Source of the DNA: an uncultured Collinsella sp.
GTDB taxonomy: Bacteria; Actinomycetota; Coriobacteriia; Coriobacteriales; Coriobacteriaceae
DNA length: 64,000 nucleotides
Reading direction: 5' to 3'
NCBI GenBank assembly: GCA_900756765.1
Contig: CAAELE010000029.1
Span: 65,985-129,984 of the forward strand
The notes under the pieces are model-generated. The model was not told where the DNA came from and ran no database searches. It saw only the letters and a program-made list of their open reading frames with translations. A program made the position numbers and the translations under genes. Numbering within the stretch: position 1 is the first letter of the stretch; each line of letters opens with the position of its first letter. Shown here one piece after another: positions 1 to 8,219 of this stretch.

Positions 1-7
1 TGCGCAA

Positions 8-25
8 GATGCCATCAATGGCATC
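8..25. promoter_or_regulatory. Palindrome ahead of the first lacI-type gene
   Basis: An 18-base palindrome with 8-base arms GATGCCAT and ATGGCATC around a CA centre lies 22 bases before the start of the LacI-family gene. It could be an operator for that regulator or a small hairpin from the preceding unit, which lies outside the window. Position and symmetry are seen; the role is inferred. Confidence 0.35.
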
Positions 26-47
26 GTTGACACAGAAAGATCGACCT

Positions 48-1052
48 ATGGCCGCTGTTAAAAAATCGGTTTCCGTTAAGGATGTGGCGCGTCTCGCGGG
101 CGTCTCGGAACAGACGGTCTCGCGCACCGTGCACGATTCGCCCAGCGTGCGCCCCGAGACCAAGGAGCGCGTGCGCGCCGCCATGCGCGAACTTGGCTAC
201 CGTCCAAACTTTGCCGGCCGGTCACTGCGCCGCGGCAAGTTCAAGACGGTCGGCGTCGCCATGTTCAACATTACCGGCACCGGCAACCTCGACCGTATGG
301 AGGGTTTTGCCGCCGCCGCCGACAAGCACGGCTATGCCATCACCCTTACTAAAGTAGATGGACATCCCTATACCCTCGAGAGCGCATCGTCGCGCATGAG
401 CGCGCTGCCGGTGGACGGCATGGTCGTGATCATGAACCGCATGCCGGCGGATTTTGGCACCTTTGAGCCGCTGCCCGGCATGCAGACGGTGCTCGTTACC
501 ATGTTGGAGCACCCGCTGTGCTCGACGGTCGACAACGACCAGTTCGATTGCTCGCGCCAGGTTGTCGAGTACTTGCTGGGGCAGGGGCACAAGACCGTGC
601 ACTTTATCTCGTGTCCCGAGCGCTCGCTTTCGGGCATGCGGCGCGAGGAGGGCTGGCGTGAGACATTGCGTGCGCATGGTATTGAGCCGCCGCGATTCAT
701 TCGTGGCGATTGGACGGCGCAGAGCGGCTATGCTGCCGGTCAGGCTCTGGCAGACGATCCGACCTGCACGGCCATTTATGCTTCCAACGACGCCATGGCC
801 TACGGCTGCATCCGTGGACTCGAGTCGCGCGGGAAGCGCGTGCCCCAGGACGTGAGCGTGGTGGGTGTTGATGACAGCCTGGGCGATATCGTGCCCGATC
901 GTCGCCTGACCACGGTGCGTTTTGACAACAAGCGCGTCGGCATGTGGGCGGTCGACAAGATTGCTGGCGCCGAGGGCGTTGCACCTGGTGTGGAGCACAT
1001 GCTGTTTCCGGGCGTGCTCGTCGAGGGCGATACGGTGCGCGATGTACGCTAG
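48..1052 (+). CDS. LacI/GalR-family transcriptional regulator, probably of the lac genes
   Basis: A 334-residue repressor of the usual LacI size. Residues 8-30 form the helix-turn-helix (VKDVARLAGVSEQTVSR), followed by the hinge (GYRPNFAGRSL) and a periplasmic-binding-protein-like sugar domain ending in the typical VSVVGVDD region. The ATG at 48 is chosen because the helix-turn-helix normally begins within ten residues; an earlier in-frame ATG at 9 would add 13 atypical residues. It is clearly paralogous to the regulator at 9754-10785 (same hinge, same RMSALPVDG-like segment). It precedes the PTS and lacAB genes on the same strand, so control of galactoside use is likely. The effector is unknown. 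Confidence 0.9.
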   Translation: MAAVKKSVSVKDVARLAGVSEQTVSRTVHDSPSVRPETKERVRAAMRELGYRPNFAGRSLRRGKFKTVGVAMFNITGTGNLDRMEGFAAAADKHGYAITLTKVDGHPYTLESASSRMSALPVDGMVVIMNRMPADFGTFEPLPGMQTVLVTMLEHPLCSTVDNDQFDCSRQVVEYLLGQGHKTVHFISCPERSLSGMRREEGWRETLRAHGIEPPRFIRGDWTAQSGYAAGQALADDPTCTAIYASNDAMAYGCIRGLESRGKRVPQDVSVVGVDDSLGDIVPDRRLTTVRFDNKRVGMWAVDKIAGAEGVAPGVEHMLFPGVLVEGDTVRDVR

Positions 1053-1119
1053 GGTAAAGACCTGTTTGGGTTGCCGATAATTGTGTTTGGTGTTTGATAT
1101 TGTTCGGATTGGTTTAAAA

Positions 1120-1148
1120 ACCGTTCACGGGCGAAAAGCAACCGTTCA
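1120..1148. promoter_or_regulatory. Two ACCGTTCA sites 21 bases apart
   Basis: ACCGTTCACGG at 1120-1130 and ACCGTTCA at 1141-1148 lie in the gap before the PTS IIA gene, in the same orientation and two helical turns apart. The first contains the palindrome CCGT-TC-ACGG that recurs upstream of several other catabolic genes here (see findings). The binding protein is unknown. Confidence 0.5.
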
Positions 1149-1273
1149 TAGCTCGAAATTGCGTTTTGCGCTGTTCTTTTTTGTTTGAATGTTACTGTTC
1201 CTGTCATACACAGCGCAGCGCGTATGCCCGGACGCGATGCTCTCCGTTGGTTCATATGTGAAAGGAACGCAAT

Positions 1274-1612
1274 ATGGCAACCAAAGAAGAAATCTCGATG
1301 GTTGGATTCGAGATTGTCGCATACGCGGGCGACGCCCAGACTGATCTGCTTGCAGCGCTCGATGCTGCTCGCGAGGGCGATTTTGAGAAGGCCGAGCAGC
1401 TGCACAAGGATGCGAGCGATGCACTCATCGGCGCTCACGACACGCAGACCAAGCTGCTGTCGCAGGAGGCCGGCGGCGGCGAGATGGAGATGACCTTCAT
1501 CATGGCTCACGCTCAGGATACTCTCATGACCACCATGATCCTGGAGAAGCAGACCCGCTTTACCATCGATGCCTATAAGCGCATCGCCGCACTCGAAGCT
1601 AAGCTCGCCTAA
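1274..1612 (+). CDS. lacF: PTS lactose/cellobiose-type enzyme IIA
   Basis: A 112-residue all-helical phosphocarrier, the normal size for a free-standing lactose-type IIA. The phosphorylated histidine is His79 in the motif MAHAQDTLMT, and Asp82 fits the metal-binding aspartate of the trimer. It would pass phosphate from HPr to a lactose- or cellobiose-type IIB partner. Such a IIBC gene and a phospho-beta-galactosidase are not in the window, so they must lie upstream or elsewhere. A Rho-independent terminator follows at 1642. The lac assignment rather than cellobiose rests on the lacA, lacB and lacC neighbours. Confidence 0.85.
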   Translation: MATKEEISMVGFEIVAYAGDAQTDLLAALDAAREGDFEKAEQLHKDASDALIGAHDTQTKLLSQEAGGGEMEMTFIMAHAQDTLMTTMILEKQTRFTIDAYKRIAALEAKLA

Positions 1613-1641
1613 CGAGCCCGCACAACCAAGTCCCCTTCCAA

Positions 1642-1674
1642 AAACCTTGCCGCTACCCGCGGCAGGGTTTTTCT
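1642..1674 (+). terminator. Terminator after the PTS IIA gene
   Basis: Stem CCTTGCCGC / GCGGCAGGG with a 5-base loop followed by a T run. Confidence 0.75.
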
Positions 1675-1685
1675 GTCCTCCTCCA

Positions 1686-1752
1686 AGTTGCGGTGGAATA
1701 GGGACTGAATAGGGGCTGGCGGGCACAAAACAATCCCTATTCCATCGCAACT
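1686..1752. repeat. Inverted repeat with 19-base arms
   Basis: Arms AGTTGCGGTGGAATAGGGA and its near-exact reverse complement (one mismatch) flank about 29 bases. It follows the PTS IIA terminator, lacks a T tail and looks like a repeat unit rather than a terminator. Confidence 0.6.
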
Positions 1753-1765
1753 CATCCCGAGATAG

Positions 1766-1812
1766 TCATTGGGGACGTTCTTAAATGATTGGTCATTGGG
1801 GACAGCCTTGGT
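1766..1812. repeat. REP-like hairpin, GGGGAC family (copy 1)
   Basis: TCATT-GGGGACGTTC-TTA-AATGA hairpin followed at once by a second TCATTGGGGACAG unit. It belongs to the family described in the findings (copies at 12100, 20969, 28402, 37991, 39374 and 55539). Confidence 0.6.
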
Positions 1813-1896
1813 GCGCACCGTTGTCCTCCCGTTCGGTTTTTTACTGGGTGGGTATACTTCCATCCGCAATACAGGCCGGACTGAGGAGGTATCCAA

Positions 1897-2910
1897 ATGC
1901 CGGACAATGGATCGATTCAAAAGAGAGGCGCGCACGAGATGGCTCATGGGCGTCCTGTCCAGATAACCGAGCACACGACGGTAACCGAGCTGCAGCCCAG
2001 CCTGTCCGATGTCGTGTGCGCAAACAAAAAGCTGCAGATTGGCTTTATCGTTGCGCTCGTGGTGCTGGCGTTGCTGTCGGGATTTGTCGCACGCCCACAC
2101 TTTGCCGATACCAAGACTTGGGACTCCACCATCGAGGTCATCGACCAAAAGAAAGGCAACGTACTGGCGCTCACGACCTCGTGCGTCGCCCTATCTGCGG
2201 GTATCACTGCGCTGCCGGGTGATACGGGAACACCGGTTGCCGAGCAGCTCGCGCAGCTTTCAGGCAACCTTGGTATCGTGCTTGCCGTGCTCTACCTCGA
2301 GAAATATCTGCTGACCATTTTGTGGTCGGTTGGCTTGGGCATCTTAATCCCGTTTGCGTTGGTGCTCTTTGCGATTTCACTTGGCATTCACGGACGCTGG
2401 AGCACGAGTGCCGTCCTGCGCCGCGTGGCGACCCGCGTGCTGGTAGTCGCCATGATCGGCATGGCGTTGGTGCCTGCAAGCGTGTGGGTATCGCAAAAGG
2501 TCGACGAGACATATCGCGTCAGCATTGAACAGGCCGAGCAAAAGGCGGCCGACGCTGCGAGTGCGGCAGATAGCGACAGCTCCAAAGCAAGCAAGAAAAA
2601 GACCGAGTCCACAGAGTCCAAGAATGTGCTTGAGCAGCTTGCCGACGGCGCCTCGGGTCTCGTCACATCGGTGACCAGCGGTGCCAAGCAGATGACCGAC
2701 GAGATCGTGCAGCAGGTGACCGATCTGATCGAAGGTGTCATCGTGATGATCGTGACCTCGTGCGTGATTCCACTGTTGGTGCTCGCGGCGTTTTTGTGGC
2801 TGGGGCACGTGCTACTGGGGATTGATATTTCCGGCCCGGCGAACTATTTGACGGGTCGCTTTCTGAGCGCTCCGTCCAAACATGTCAAGAAGAGCGGACG
2901 GTCTGAGTAG
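1897..2910 (+). CDS. Multi-spanning membrane protein of unknown function
   Basis: A 337-residue protein with no family I recognise. Hydrophobic segments lie near residues 47-66, 110-130, 137-165, 185-205 and 285-310, so about five membrane passes are likely. Between the last two is a polar, Ala/Lys/Ser/Glu-rich stretch (about 212-275) that could form a coiled coil, followed by an amphipathic segment. The C-terminus is basic. The start at 1897 has a good ribosome binding site (GAGGAGGT, 1882-1889). It sits alone between the PTS IIA gene and lacA with a terminator on each side, so it is probably its own transcription unit. Function is open. Confidence 0.7.
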   Translation: MPDNGSIQKRGAHEMAHGRPVQITEHTTVTELQPSLSDVVCANKKLQIGFIVALVVLALLSGFVARPHFADTKTWDSTIEVIDQKKGNVLALTTSCVALSAGITALPGDTGTPVAEQLAQLSGNLGIVLAVLYLEKYLLTILWSVGLGILIPFALVLFAISLGIHGRWSTSAVLRRVATRVLVVAMIGMALVPASVWVSQKVDETYRVSIEQAEQKAADAASAADSDSSKASKKKTESTESKNVLEQLADGASGLVTSVTSGAKQMTDEIVQQVTDLIEGVIVMIVTSCVIPLLVLAAFLWLGHVLLGIDISGPANYLTGRFLSAPSKHVKKSGRSE

Positions 2911-2944
2911 CTAAAACAGCTGTATATACCGGGGAATACCGCCG

Positions 2945-2983
2945 AAGGGCGGCCGAGACACGTTCTCGGTCGCCCTTTTGTTT
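2945..2983 (+). terminator. Terminator after the membrane-protein gene
   Basis: Stem AAGGGCGGCCGAG / CTCGGTCGCCCTT and a TTTTG tail. The rest of the 2911-3217 gap holds the operator-like sequences listed next. Confidence 0.8.
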
Positions 2984-3035
2984 GTTGAACACATGGTCGC
3001 TACGTCCGCACCGGGTCCAAACGGTCGGCAAGCAT

Positions 3036-3123
3036 CCGTGAACGGTATTTGTTCAAAAAAGAACAAAGATAAACAAATAGTTGTTGCAGTCGATGTTCGA
3101 ATGTGTTCAAATAAACATGAACA
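3036..3123 (+). promoter_or_regulatory. Control region of lacA: CCGTGAACGG site and two TGTTC/GAACA inverted repeats
   Basis: CCGTGAACGGT is at 3036-3046. An inverted repeat TTGTTC-AAAAAA-GAACAA follows at 3049-3066, and TGTTCA-8 bases-TGAACA at 3104-3123. The two inverted repeats share half-sites and so look like binding sites of one repressor. The DeoR-type regulator at 12142 is a candidate, because GAACATGTTC also occurs at 13086 beside its own gene. No clear -35/-10 pair stands out. Confidence 0.55.
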
Positions 3124-3217
3124 GTGAAGAACCGCACATTCAGATGCCCGGACCTGAACGCGATTCAACACTTCCAAACAGAAACTACGCACCTGCGTAT
3201 CTCTCAAGGAGGATGTC

Positions 3218-3646
3218 ATGAGGGTTGTAATCGCTTCCGATGCCGACGGTATGTCGATGAAGGAGTCCATCAAGGAGATGCTCATCGCCGACGGTCACGA
3301 GGTCGTCGACTATTCCGAGACCCCTGCCGCGGACTTTGTCGATTCCGCGACCGCCGTTGCCAAGGACCTGCTGGAGCACAAGGATTCCCAGGGTTTCGCA
3401 TTCGATAAGTACGGCGTCGGCTCCTATATGGCCGCCGTCAAGATCAAGGGTATGGTCGTCGCCAACATTTCCGACGAGCGTTCCGCCTACATGACCCGCG
3501 AGCACAACGGCTCGCGCATGGTCACCATGGGCCCGGGCGTTGTGGGTACCGAGGTCGCCAAGAAGATCGCCCGCGAGTTCCTGCGCGCCCAGTACGCCGG
3601 CGGCCGTCACCAGATCCGTGTCGACATGCTCAACAAGATGGCCTAA
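3218..3646 (+). CDS. lacA: Galactose-6-phosphate isomerase, LacA subunit
   Basis: 142 residues, RpiB/LacA/LacB sugar-phosphate isomerase fold. The N-terminus MRVVIASDADG is typical, and the GPGVVG segment near residue 107 matches the family's phosphate-binding loop. LacA and LacB together convert galactose 6-phosphate to tagatose 6-phosphate in the cytoplasm. The LacA subunit usually lacks the catalytic cysteine; none is seen here, in contrast to LacB downstream. A strong ribosome binding site (AAGGAGG) precedes the ATG. lacB follows after 63 bases on the same strand, so co-transcription is expected. Confidence 0.9.
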   Translation: MRVVIASDADGMSMKESIKEMLIADGHEVVDYSETPAADFVDSATAVAKDLLEHKDSQGFAFDKYGVGSYMAAVKIKGMVVANISDERSAYMTREHNGSRMVTMGPGVVGTEVAKKIAREFLRAQYAGGRHQIRVDMLNKMA

Positions 3647-3709
3647 CGAGAGCCACCGAGAACTCGAACTTCTACCTCAACTTGTGAATTCAGACGAAAG
3701 GACGTTCTG

Positions 3710-4234
3710 ATGAAGAAGACCATCGCAATCGGTTGCGACCATATCGTTACGGACGAGAAGATCTATCTGGCCGACCGCCTGGAGCAGGCTGGCTACAAGG
3801 TGCTCGACTGCGGCACCTACAGCCACACCCGTACGCACTATCCCATCTACGGTAAGGCCGTGGGCGAGGCCGTTGCCAGCGGCAAGGCCGACTTTGGCGT
3901 GGCACTGTGCGGCACCGGCATCGGCATCACCAACGCCGTCAACAAGGTTCCCGGCGCCCGCTGCGCCCTGGTCCGCGACATGACCTCTGCCCTGTATGCC
4001 CGTCGCGAGCTCAACGCCAACATCGTGGGCTTTGGCGGCAAGATCACCGGCGAGTTCCTGATGGCCGACATTATGCTTGCCTTCCTGGAGGAGCCCTACG
4101 AGAAGACCCCCGAGCACGATGCCCTGATTGCCAAGATCGATGCCTGCAATAAGGCCGACGCCGAGGCTCAGGCTGACCCGCACTTCTTTGACGAGTTCCT
4201 CGAGAAGTGGGACCGCGGCGAATACCACGACTAA
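3710..4234 (+). CDS. lacB: Galactose-6-phosphate isomerase, LacB subunit
   Basis: 174 residues, near the 171 usual for LacB. It has the N-terminal IGCDHIV motif and the catalytic-cysteine segment VALCGTGIGITNAVNK, the hallmark of the RpiB fold, followed by RCALVRD. Together with LacA it makes tagatose 6-phosphate. The gene begins after an AAAGGACG ribosome binding site and ends just before a large hairpin repeat (family B, 4281-4380) that may mark a processing point or terminator before lacX. Confidence 0.92.
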   Translation: MKKTIAIGCDHIVTDEKIYLADRLEQAGYKVLDCGTYSHTRTHYPIYGKAVGEAVASGKADFGVALCGTGIGITNAVNKVPGARCALVRDMTSALYARRELNANIVGFGGKITGEFLMADIMLAFLEEPYEKTPEHDALIAKIDACNKADAEAQADPHFFDEFLEKWDRGEYHD

Positions 4235-4280
4235 GGAGGTTACGCGGTTTTACCAAACCGCGTAACGGGTCGACGCTGCG

Positions 4281-4380
4281 CGGCGCTCAGGCACCCCATC
4301 TCGCCGCTCAAACCGTCGCTCGCGTACATGAAGTACGCGTCGCTCCTCTTTCGCGGCGACCTGGGGCACCTGAGCGCCGC
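4281..4380. repeat. Long intergenic hairpin, family B (copy 1)
   Basis: Outer arms read GGCGCTCAGG...CCCC and GGGGCACCTGAGCGCC. The centre is CGCGTAC-ATGAA-GTACGCG, followed by CGCTCCTCTTTC. The centre and the CGCTCCTCTTTC tail are shared with a second copy at 26546-26635, while the arms differ. A smaller hairpin, GTTACGCGGTTT / AAACCGCGTAAC, precedes it at 4239-4266. The rest of the 4235-4611 gap shows no coding signal and ends in the lacX ribosome binding site. Confidence 0.65.
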
Positions 4381-4611
4381 TCGCTGACGTTGGGGGTATC
4401 TGCAGGGTTACCGCTGTTGTTGCGAAGCTTTCTGGTTCGGTAAGCTGCTCCGATAACACGTTTGCTTGCTGAGCTTGTGTGCTTCGTTTTGGCGGTACCT
4501 GGCATTCTGCAGCTTTTCAATTGACGGCTCGCGTTTCTGTGAGGGGGCGCGGGCCGGTTTTCTATCAGCCCCACTGACTCGGCGGGCTGTCGTAAGAAAG
4601 GGAAGGCTCCT

Positions 4612-5493
4612 ATGGAGTTTGTTCTTGATAACGGTTCTGTTCGCGTGGCGTTGAGCACGGCGGGCGGGTCGTTCACTTCTATTGCGGCCAACGGCCGTGA
4701 GTACCTGTGGCAGGGTGATCCGGCGGTCTGGTCGGGCCAGGCACCCATTTGCTTCCCGATCTGCGGCGGCCTTCGTGATGGTCGCGCAATGACCATGGGC
4801 GGCCGCGAGGTAAAGCTCGCCCGTCACGGCTTTGCGCGCAAACAGGAGTGGAAGCTCGAGGAGCAGGGTGACAACATGGTTGCGCTGAGCTTAAGCTCTG
4901 CCGACCATGCCGAGTTGCTCGAGCAGTACCCGTATCCGTTTAAGATCGTTGCTCGTTACACGATTGATTCGGAAAAGGTGGCCGTGTCGTACGAGGTGAC
5001 CAATGAGGGCACCGAGGACATGCCGTTCTTTGTGGGCGGTCACCCCGGCTTTAAGTGCCCGCTCGACGAGGGCGAGTCCTATGACGATTACGAGCTTCGT
5101 TTTGAGCAGCGTGAGGCCACCGAGCTCTGCACTGCCGTTCCCTCGACGGGCTTGATTGATGTTGAGCATCGCAGCAAGAACCCCATGATCGGCCAGAACC
5201 TGCCGCTGACCCACGAACTCTTCGACTTCGCGGAGACCATCTTTGACGTGCTTGAGAGCCGCGTGGTTACGCTGACCAAGAAAACCGAGGACAAGGGCGT
5301 GCGCTTGACGTTCCCCGATATGCCGTACCTGATTGTGTGGAGCAAACCCGAGGGCGACTTTGTGGCAGTTGAGCCGTGGGGTGGTCTGTCCACCTGCTCC
5401 GACGAGGACGATGTTCTGGAGCACAAGCGTGGCTGCCTGGTGGCCAAGCCGGGAGAGACCGTCACCCGCGGCTTTGAGATCGAGATCCTTTAA
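4612..5493 (+). CDS. lacX: Aldose 1-epimerase-family protein (LacX-like)
   Basis: 293 residues of the galactose-mutarotase beta-sandwich family. The segment FFVGGHPGFKCPL carries the catalytic histidine of the LacX/YeaD-like branch, and a C-terminal VAVEPWGGLS segment carries the family's acidic residue. It is expected to interconvert sugar anomers, here probably galactose or its phosphate. The placement between lacB and lacC matches the habit of lac operons of the tagatose type to carry a lacX gene. The start has an AAGGGAAGG ribosome binding site. The exact substrate is not visible. Confidence 0.82.
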   Translation: MEFVLDNGSVRVALSTAGGSFTSIAANGREYLWQGDPAVWSGQAPICFPICGGLRDGRAMTMGGREVKLARHGFARKQEWKLEEQGDNMVALSLSSADHAELLEQYPYPFKIVARYTIDSEKVAVSYEVTNEGTEDMPFFVGGHPGFKCPLDEGESYDDYELRFEQREATELCTAVPSTGLIDVEHRSKNPMIGQNLPLTHELFDFAETIFDVLESRVVTLTKKTEDKGVRLTFPDMPYLIVWSKPEGDFVAVEPWGGLSTCSDEDDVLEHKRGCLVAKPGETVTRGFEIEIL

Positions 5494-5546
5494 CGAGTTA
5501 TCGTATGTTTGGGGCGGGTCATGCCGCCCGGGAACAGGAGTTCAAC

Positions 5547-6482
5547 ATGATTCTGACCGTTACCATGAACCCGTCGATTGATACGCGCTATCAGCTCGAC
5601 AAGCTGATTATCGACGATGTTAACCGCGTGACGCCCGAAAAGACCGCTGGCGGCAAGGGCCTCAACGTGAGCCGCGTGCTGCTGCAGCTGGGCGACGACG
5701 TGCTCGCGACCGGCCTACTCGGTGGCCACATGGGTGCCTATATGGCCGAGCTTATGGATGCCGACGGCGTCAAGAACGACTTTGTGCCCATCGCCGGTGA
5801 GACGCGCATTTGCCTGAATATTCTGCACGAGGGTAATCAGACCGAGCTGCTGGAGAGCGGCCCGCAGATCGCTCCGGCCGAGCTCGAGGCCTTTACGGCC
5901 AAGTTCGCCGAGCTTGCAGCGAAGGCGGACGTTGTGACGCTTTCGGGCTCGCTGCCGCGTGACGTCGATGCCGGCTACTATGCCGAGCTCGTCAAGATCG
6001 CCGAGGAGGCGGGCGCCAAGGTGCTGCTCGACACCTCGGGTGCATCGCTGGAGGCTGCGCTGGAGTCCGACGCTAAGCCTGAGCTCGTAAAGCCCAACCT
6101 GACCGAGATTAACGGCCTGCTGGGTACGTCCTTTACGACCGATGATGTCGATGCCCTGCGCGAGGCGCTTGCCGCCGATGCCCGCTTTGCCGGTATCCCC
6201 TGGGTTGTCGTTTCGATGGGCGCTGCCGGTTCGGTGGGCTTCCATGAGGGCCGCACGTTCCGCGCCAAGACGCCCGCGATTGCGGCTGTGAACGCGACGG
6301 GTTCCGGCGACTCGACCATCGCCGGCTTTGCGCATGCCATTGCTGCCGGTGCCGACGACGTCACGGTGCTCAAGACCGCCAATACCTGCGGCAAGCTCAA
6401 CGCCATGGATCCCAAGACCGGCCACCTGGTCATGGACCGCTGGGACGAGATTTACAACAACGTTGAGGTGACTGAACTCTAG
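5547..6482 (+). CDS. lacC: Tagatose-6-phosphate kinase (PfkB family)
   Basis: 311 residues, typical of the LacC/FruK branch of PfkB kinases. It has the N-terminal motif LTVTMNPSID, a GGKGLNVSR signature at about residue 37 and the C-terminal PfkB signature NATGSGDSTIAGF with the catalytic aspartate. It phosphorylates tagatose 6-phosphate to the 1,6-bisphosphate. The ATG at 5547 follows an AACAGGAG ribosome binding site; an upstream in-frame start at 5505 would add residues not seen in the family. 1-Phosphofructokinase is the alternative from sequence alone, but lacAB next door favours lacC. A strong terminator follows. Confidence 0.88.
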   Translation: MILTVTMNPSIDTRYQLDKLIIDDVNRVTPEKTAGGKGLNVSRVLLQLGDDVLATGLLGGHMGAYMAELMDADGVKNDFVPIAGETRICLNILHEGNQTELLESGPQIAPAELEAFTAKFAELAAKADVVTLSGSLPRDVDAGYYAELVKIAEEAGAKVLLDTSGASLEAALESDAKPELVKPNLTEINGLLGTSFTTDDVDALREALAADARFAGIPWVVVSMGAAGSVGFHEGRTFRAKTPAIAAVNATGSGDSTIAGFAHAIAAGADDVTVLKTANTCGKLNAMDPKTGHLVMDRWDEIYNNVEVTEL

Positions 6483-6506
6483 GAGTCGCGACACCGAACA
6501 CTCAAA

Positions 6507-6544
6507 AACGGCGCCCGCCGGCGATGTTGCCGGCGGGCGCCGTT
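6507..6544. terminator. Bidirectional terminator between lacC and galT
   Basis: A perfect 16-base stem, AACGGCGCCCGCCGGC and its complement, with a 6-base loop, flanked by A-rich sequence on the left and T-rich on the right. It serves the two convergent genes. Confidence 0.85.
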
Positions 6545-6590
6545 GTCTTGAAGACGAAATGATCCGTTTTCCTCCGTCTCCAAGGGATCG

Positions 6591-8219
6591 TTACAGCGAG
6601 TCGATAAAGCGCTGTTGGGCGGCGCGGCCGGCTTCGTCCCACTTAAAGACGCCGGCGTTGTCGAGTACGTGGCCAAACACCACGCCGACCTCCTCGTGCA
6701 GGATATCGATGGCGTTGTCCGCCGTAAGCTCGTCGGCGCGGCGGGCATAGACATCCTCGGCCCATGCGGCGTGGCTGCGGCAAAGATCATCGCCCTCGAG
6801 CGAGCCGGCGAGATCGTAGCTGGCATCGGCCTTGGCCGCCAGCAGGCGCTCGCGGACAGCGCCGAGCTCGGGAACCAAGCGCGGCGGCAGAATGGCCAGG
6901 CCCATGACCTCGATCAGGCCGATGTTCTCCTTTTTAATATGGTGGTACTCGGCATGCGGATGGAACACGCCCAGCGGATGCTCGTCGGTCGTGATGTTGC
7001 AGCGAAGCGCCAGGTAGGCCTCGTAAATCTCGCCGCCGGCATTGCCGCGGGAGTCGACGCGGCGGATGACGGGCGTCACGGTGTTGTGGGCCACGCCGTC
7101 GGCTGTGTGCGCGATGACGCCTACAGACTCATCGGTCCACTCGCGCCAGGCGAGGATAATCTTCTCGGCAGCGTCGAGCAACTGGGCGCGGTCATGCGAG
7201 CGCAGGCGCAGCACCGAGAGCGGCCACTGCAGCACGGTACCGCTGACCTGGTCAAAACCGGGCACGCTAAACTGCGAGACCTCGGCGGCATGCATCATGG
7301 GGAACTCGTGTGCGCCGCCCTGGAAGTGGTCGTGCGACAGAATTGAGCCGCCCACGATGGGCAGGTCGGCGTTAGAGCCGATGAAGTAATGCGGGAACAG
7401 GTCCACAAAGTCTAGCAGGCAGGTCAGGCCCTTGCGGTCGACGTGCATCGGACGATGCTCGGAGCTCATGGCAATGCAGTGCTCGTTAAAGTACGCGTAC
7501 GGGCTGTACTGGAAGCCCCAGCGCTCGCCATTGAGCGAGATGGGGATAATGCGCAGATTCTGACGGGCGGGGTGAGCGCCGCCGTCGGCTGCGGCGGAGC
7601 GTCCGGGATAGCCCTCGTTTTCGATGCAGAGCTGGCAGGCGGGGTATTTCTCGCCCATGTTCTTGGCTGCACCTGCCGCGGCGATATCGCGCGGGTCCTT
7701 CTCGGGCTTGGACAGGTTGATAGTGATCTCAAGATCGCCCCAGTTGGTGGGGGTGCTCCATTTGATGTTGCGCGCGATGGCGGCACGGCGCACGTAGCCG
7801 GCATCGCAGCATAGACCGTAGAACCAGTCGGTCGCGGCGCGGGGCTCGTTGACGCCCATGCGGCCGTTGAATTCATCGTTTACAACCGAAGGCCTCGGCA
7901 TCAGCGCGCCCATGATTCGCATGGCGATGCGGTCGCGGCCCGATGCCGTGTCCTCGGTAGCACCGTTGGCAACGGCCGCCTCGGCAAGCGCAGCAAGCGT
8001 GCCTTCAAGGTCAAAGTCGGGCAGGGTATCGGGGTGCAAGAGCGAGAGTTTCTCAACCTGAAGCGCCCAGGTCATGTCGAGCGCGGGGCCCGTGGCGCCG
8101 ATGCACTCCAAAATGGTGTTGTATGCCCAGATGCGATCGTCCTGGCCGATCATCGATCGGTGGATGGCATACTCAATCAAGCCCTGCGCGGCCTCGCGCA
8201 CGTCAGTCATTACAGCCAT
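6591..8219 (-). CDS. galT: UDP-glucose-hexose-1-phosphate uridylyltransferase, type 2 GalT
   Basis: 542 residues, the long GalT form common in Firmicutes, unrelated in length to the roughly 350-residue E. coli enzyme. It exchanges UMP between UDP-glucose and galactose 1-phosphate in the Leloir pathway. Visible features are GRMGVNEPRAATDWFYGLC near the start and SILSHDHFQGG, where the family's active-site histidines lie. The gene overlaps the end of galK. Either the ATG at 8219 or the one in the TAATG junction at 8210 may be used; the latter gives 539 residues and classic stop-start coupling. galE is not in the window. Confidence 0.92.
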   Translation of the reverse strand: MAVMTDVREAAQGLIEYAIHRSMIGQDDRIWAYNTILECIGATGPALDMTWALQVEKLSLLHPDTLPDFDLEGTLAALAEAAVANGATEDTASGRDRIAMRIMGALMPRPSVVNDEFNGRMGVNEPRAATDWFYGLCCDAGYVRRAAIARNIKWSTPTNWGDLEITINLSKPEKDPRDIAAAGAAKNMGEKYPACQLCIENEGYPGRSAAADGGAHPARQNLRIIPISLNGERWGFQYSPYAYFNEHCIAMSSEHRPMHVDRKGLTCLLDFVDLFPHYFIGSNADLPIVGGSILSHDHFQGGAHEFPMMHAAEVSQFSVPGFDQVSGTVLQWPLSVLRLRSHDRAQLLDAAEKIILAWREWTDESVGVIAHTADGVAHNTVTPVIRRVDSRGNAGGEIYEAYLALRCNITTDEHPLGVFHPHAEYHHIKKENIGLIEVMGLAILPPRLVPELGAVRERLLAAKADASYDLAGSLEGDDLCRSHAAWAEDVYARRADELTADNAIDILHEEVGVVFGHVLDNAGVFKWDEAGRAAQQRFIDSL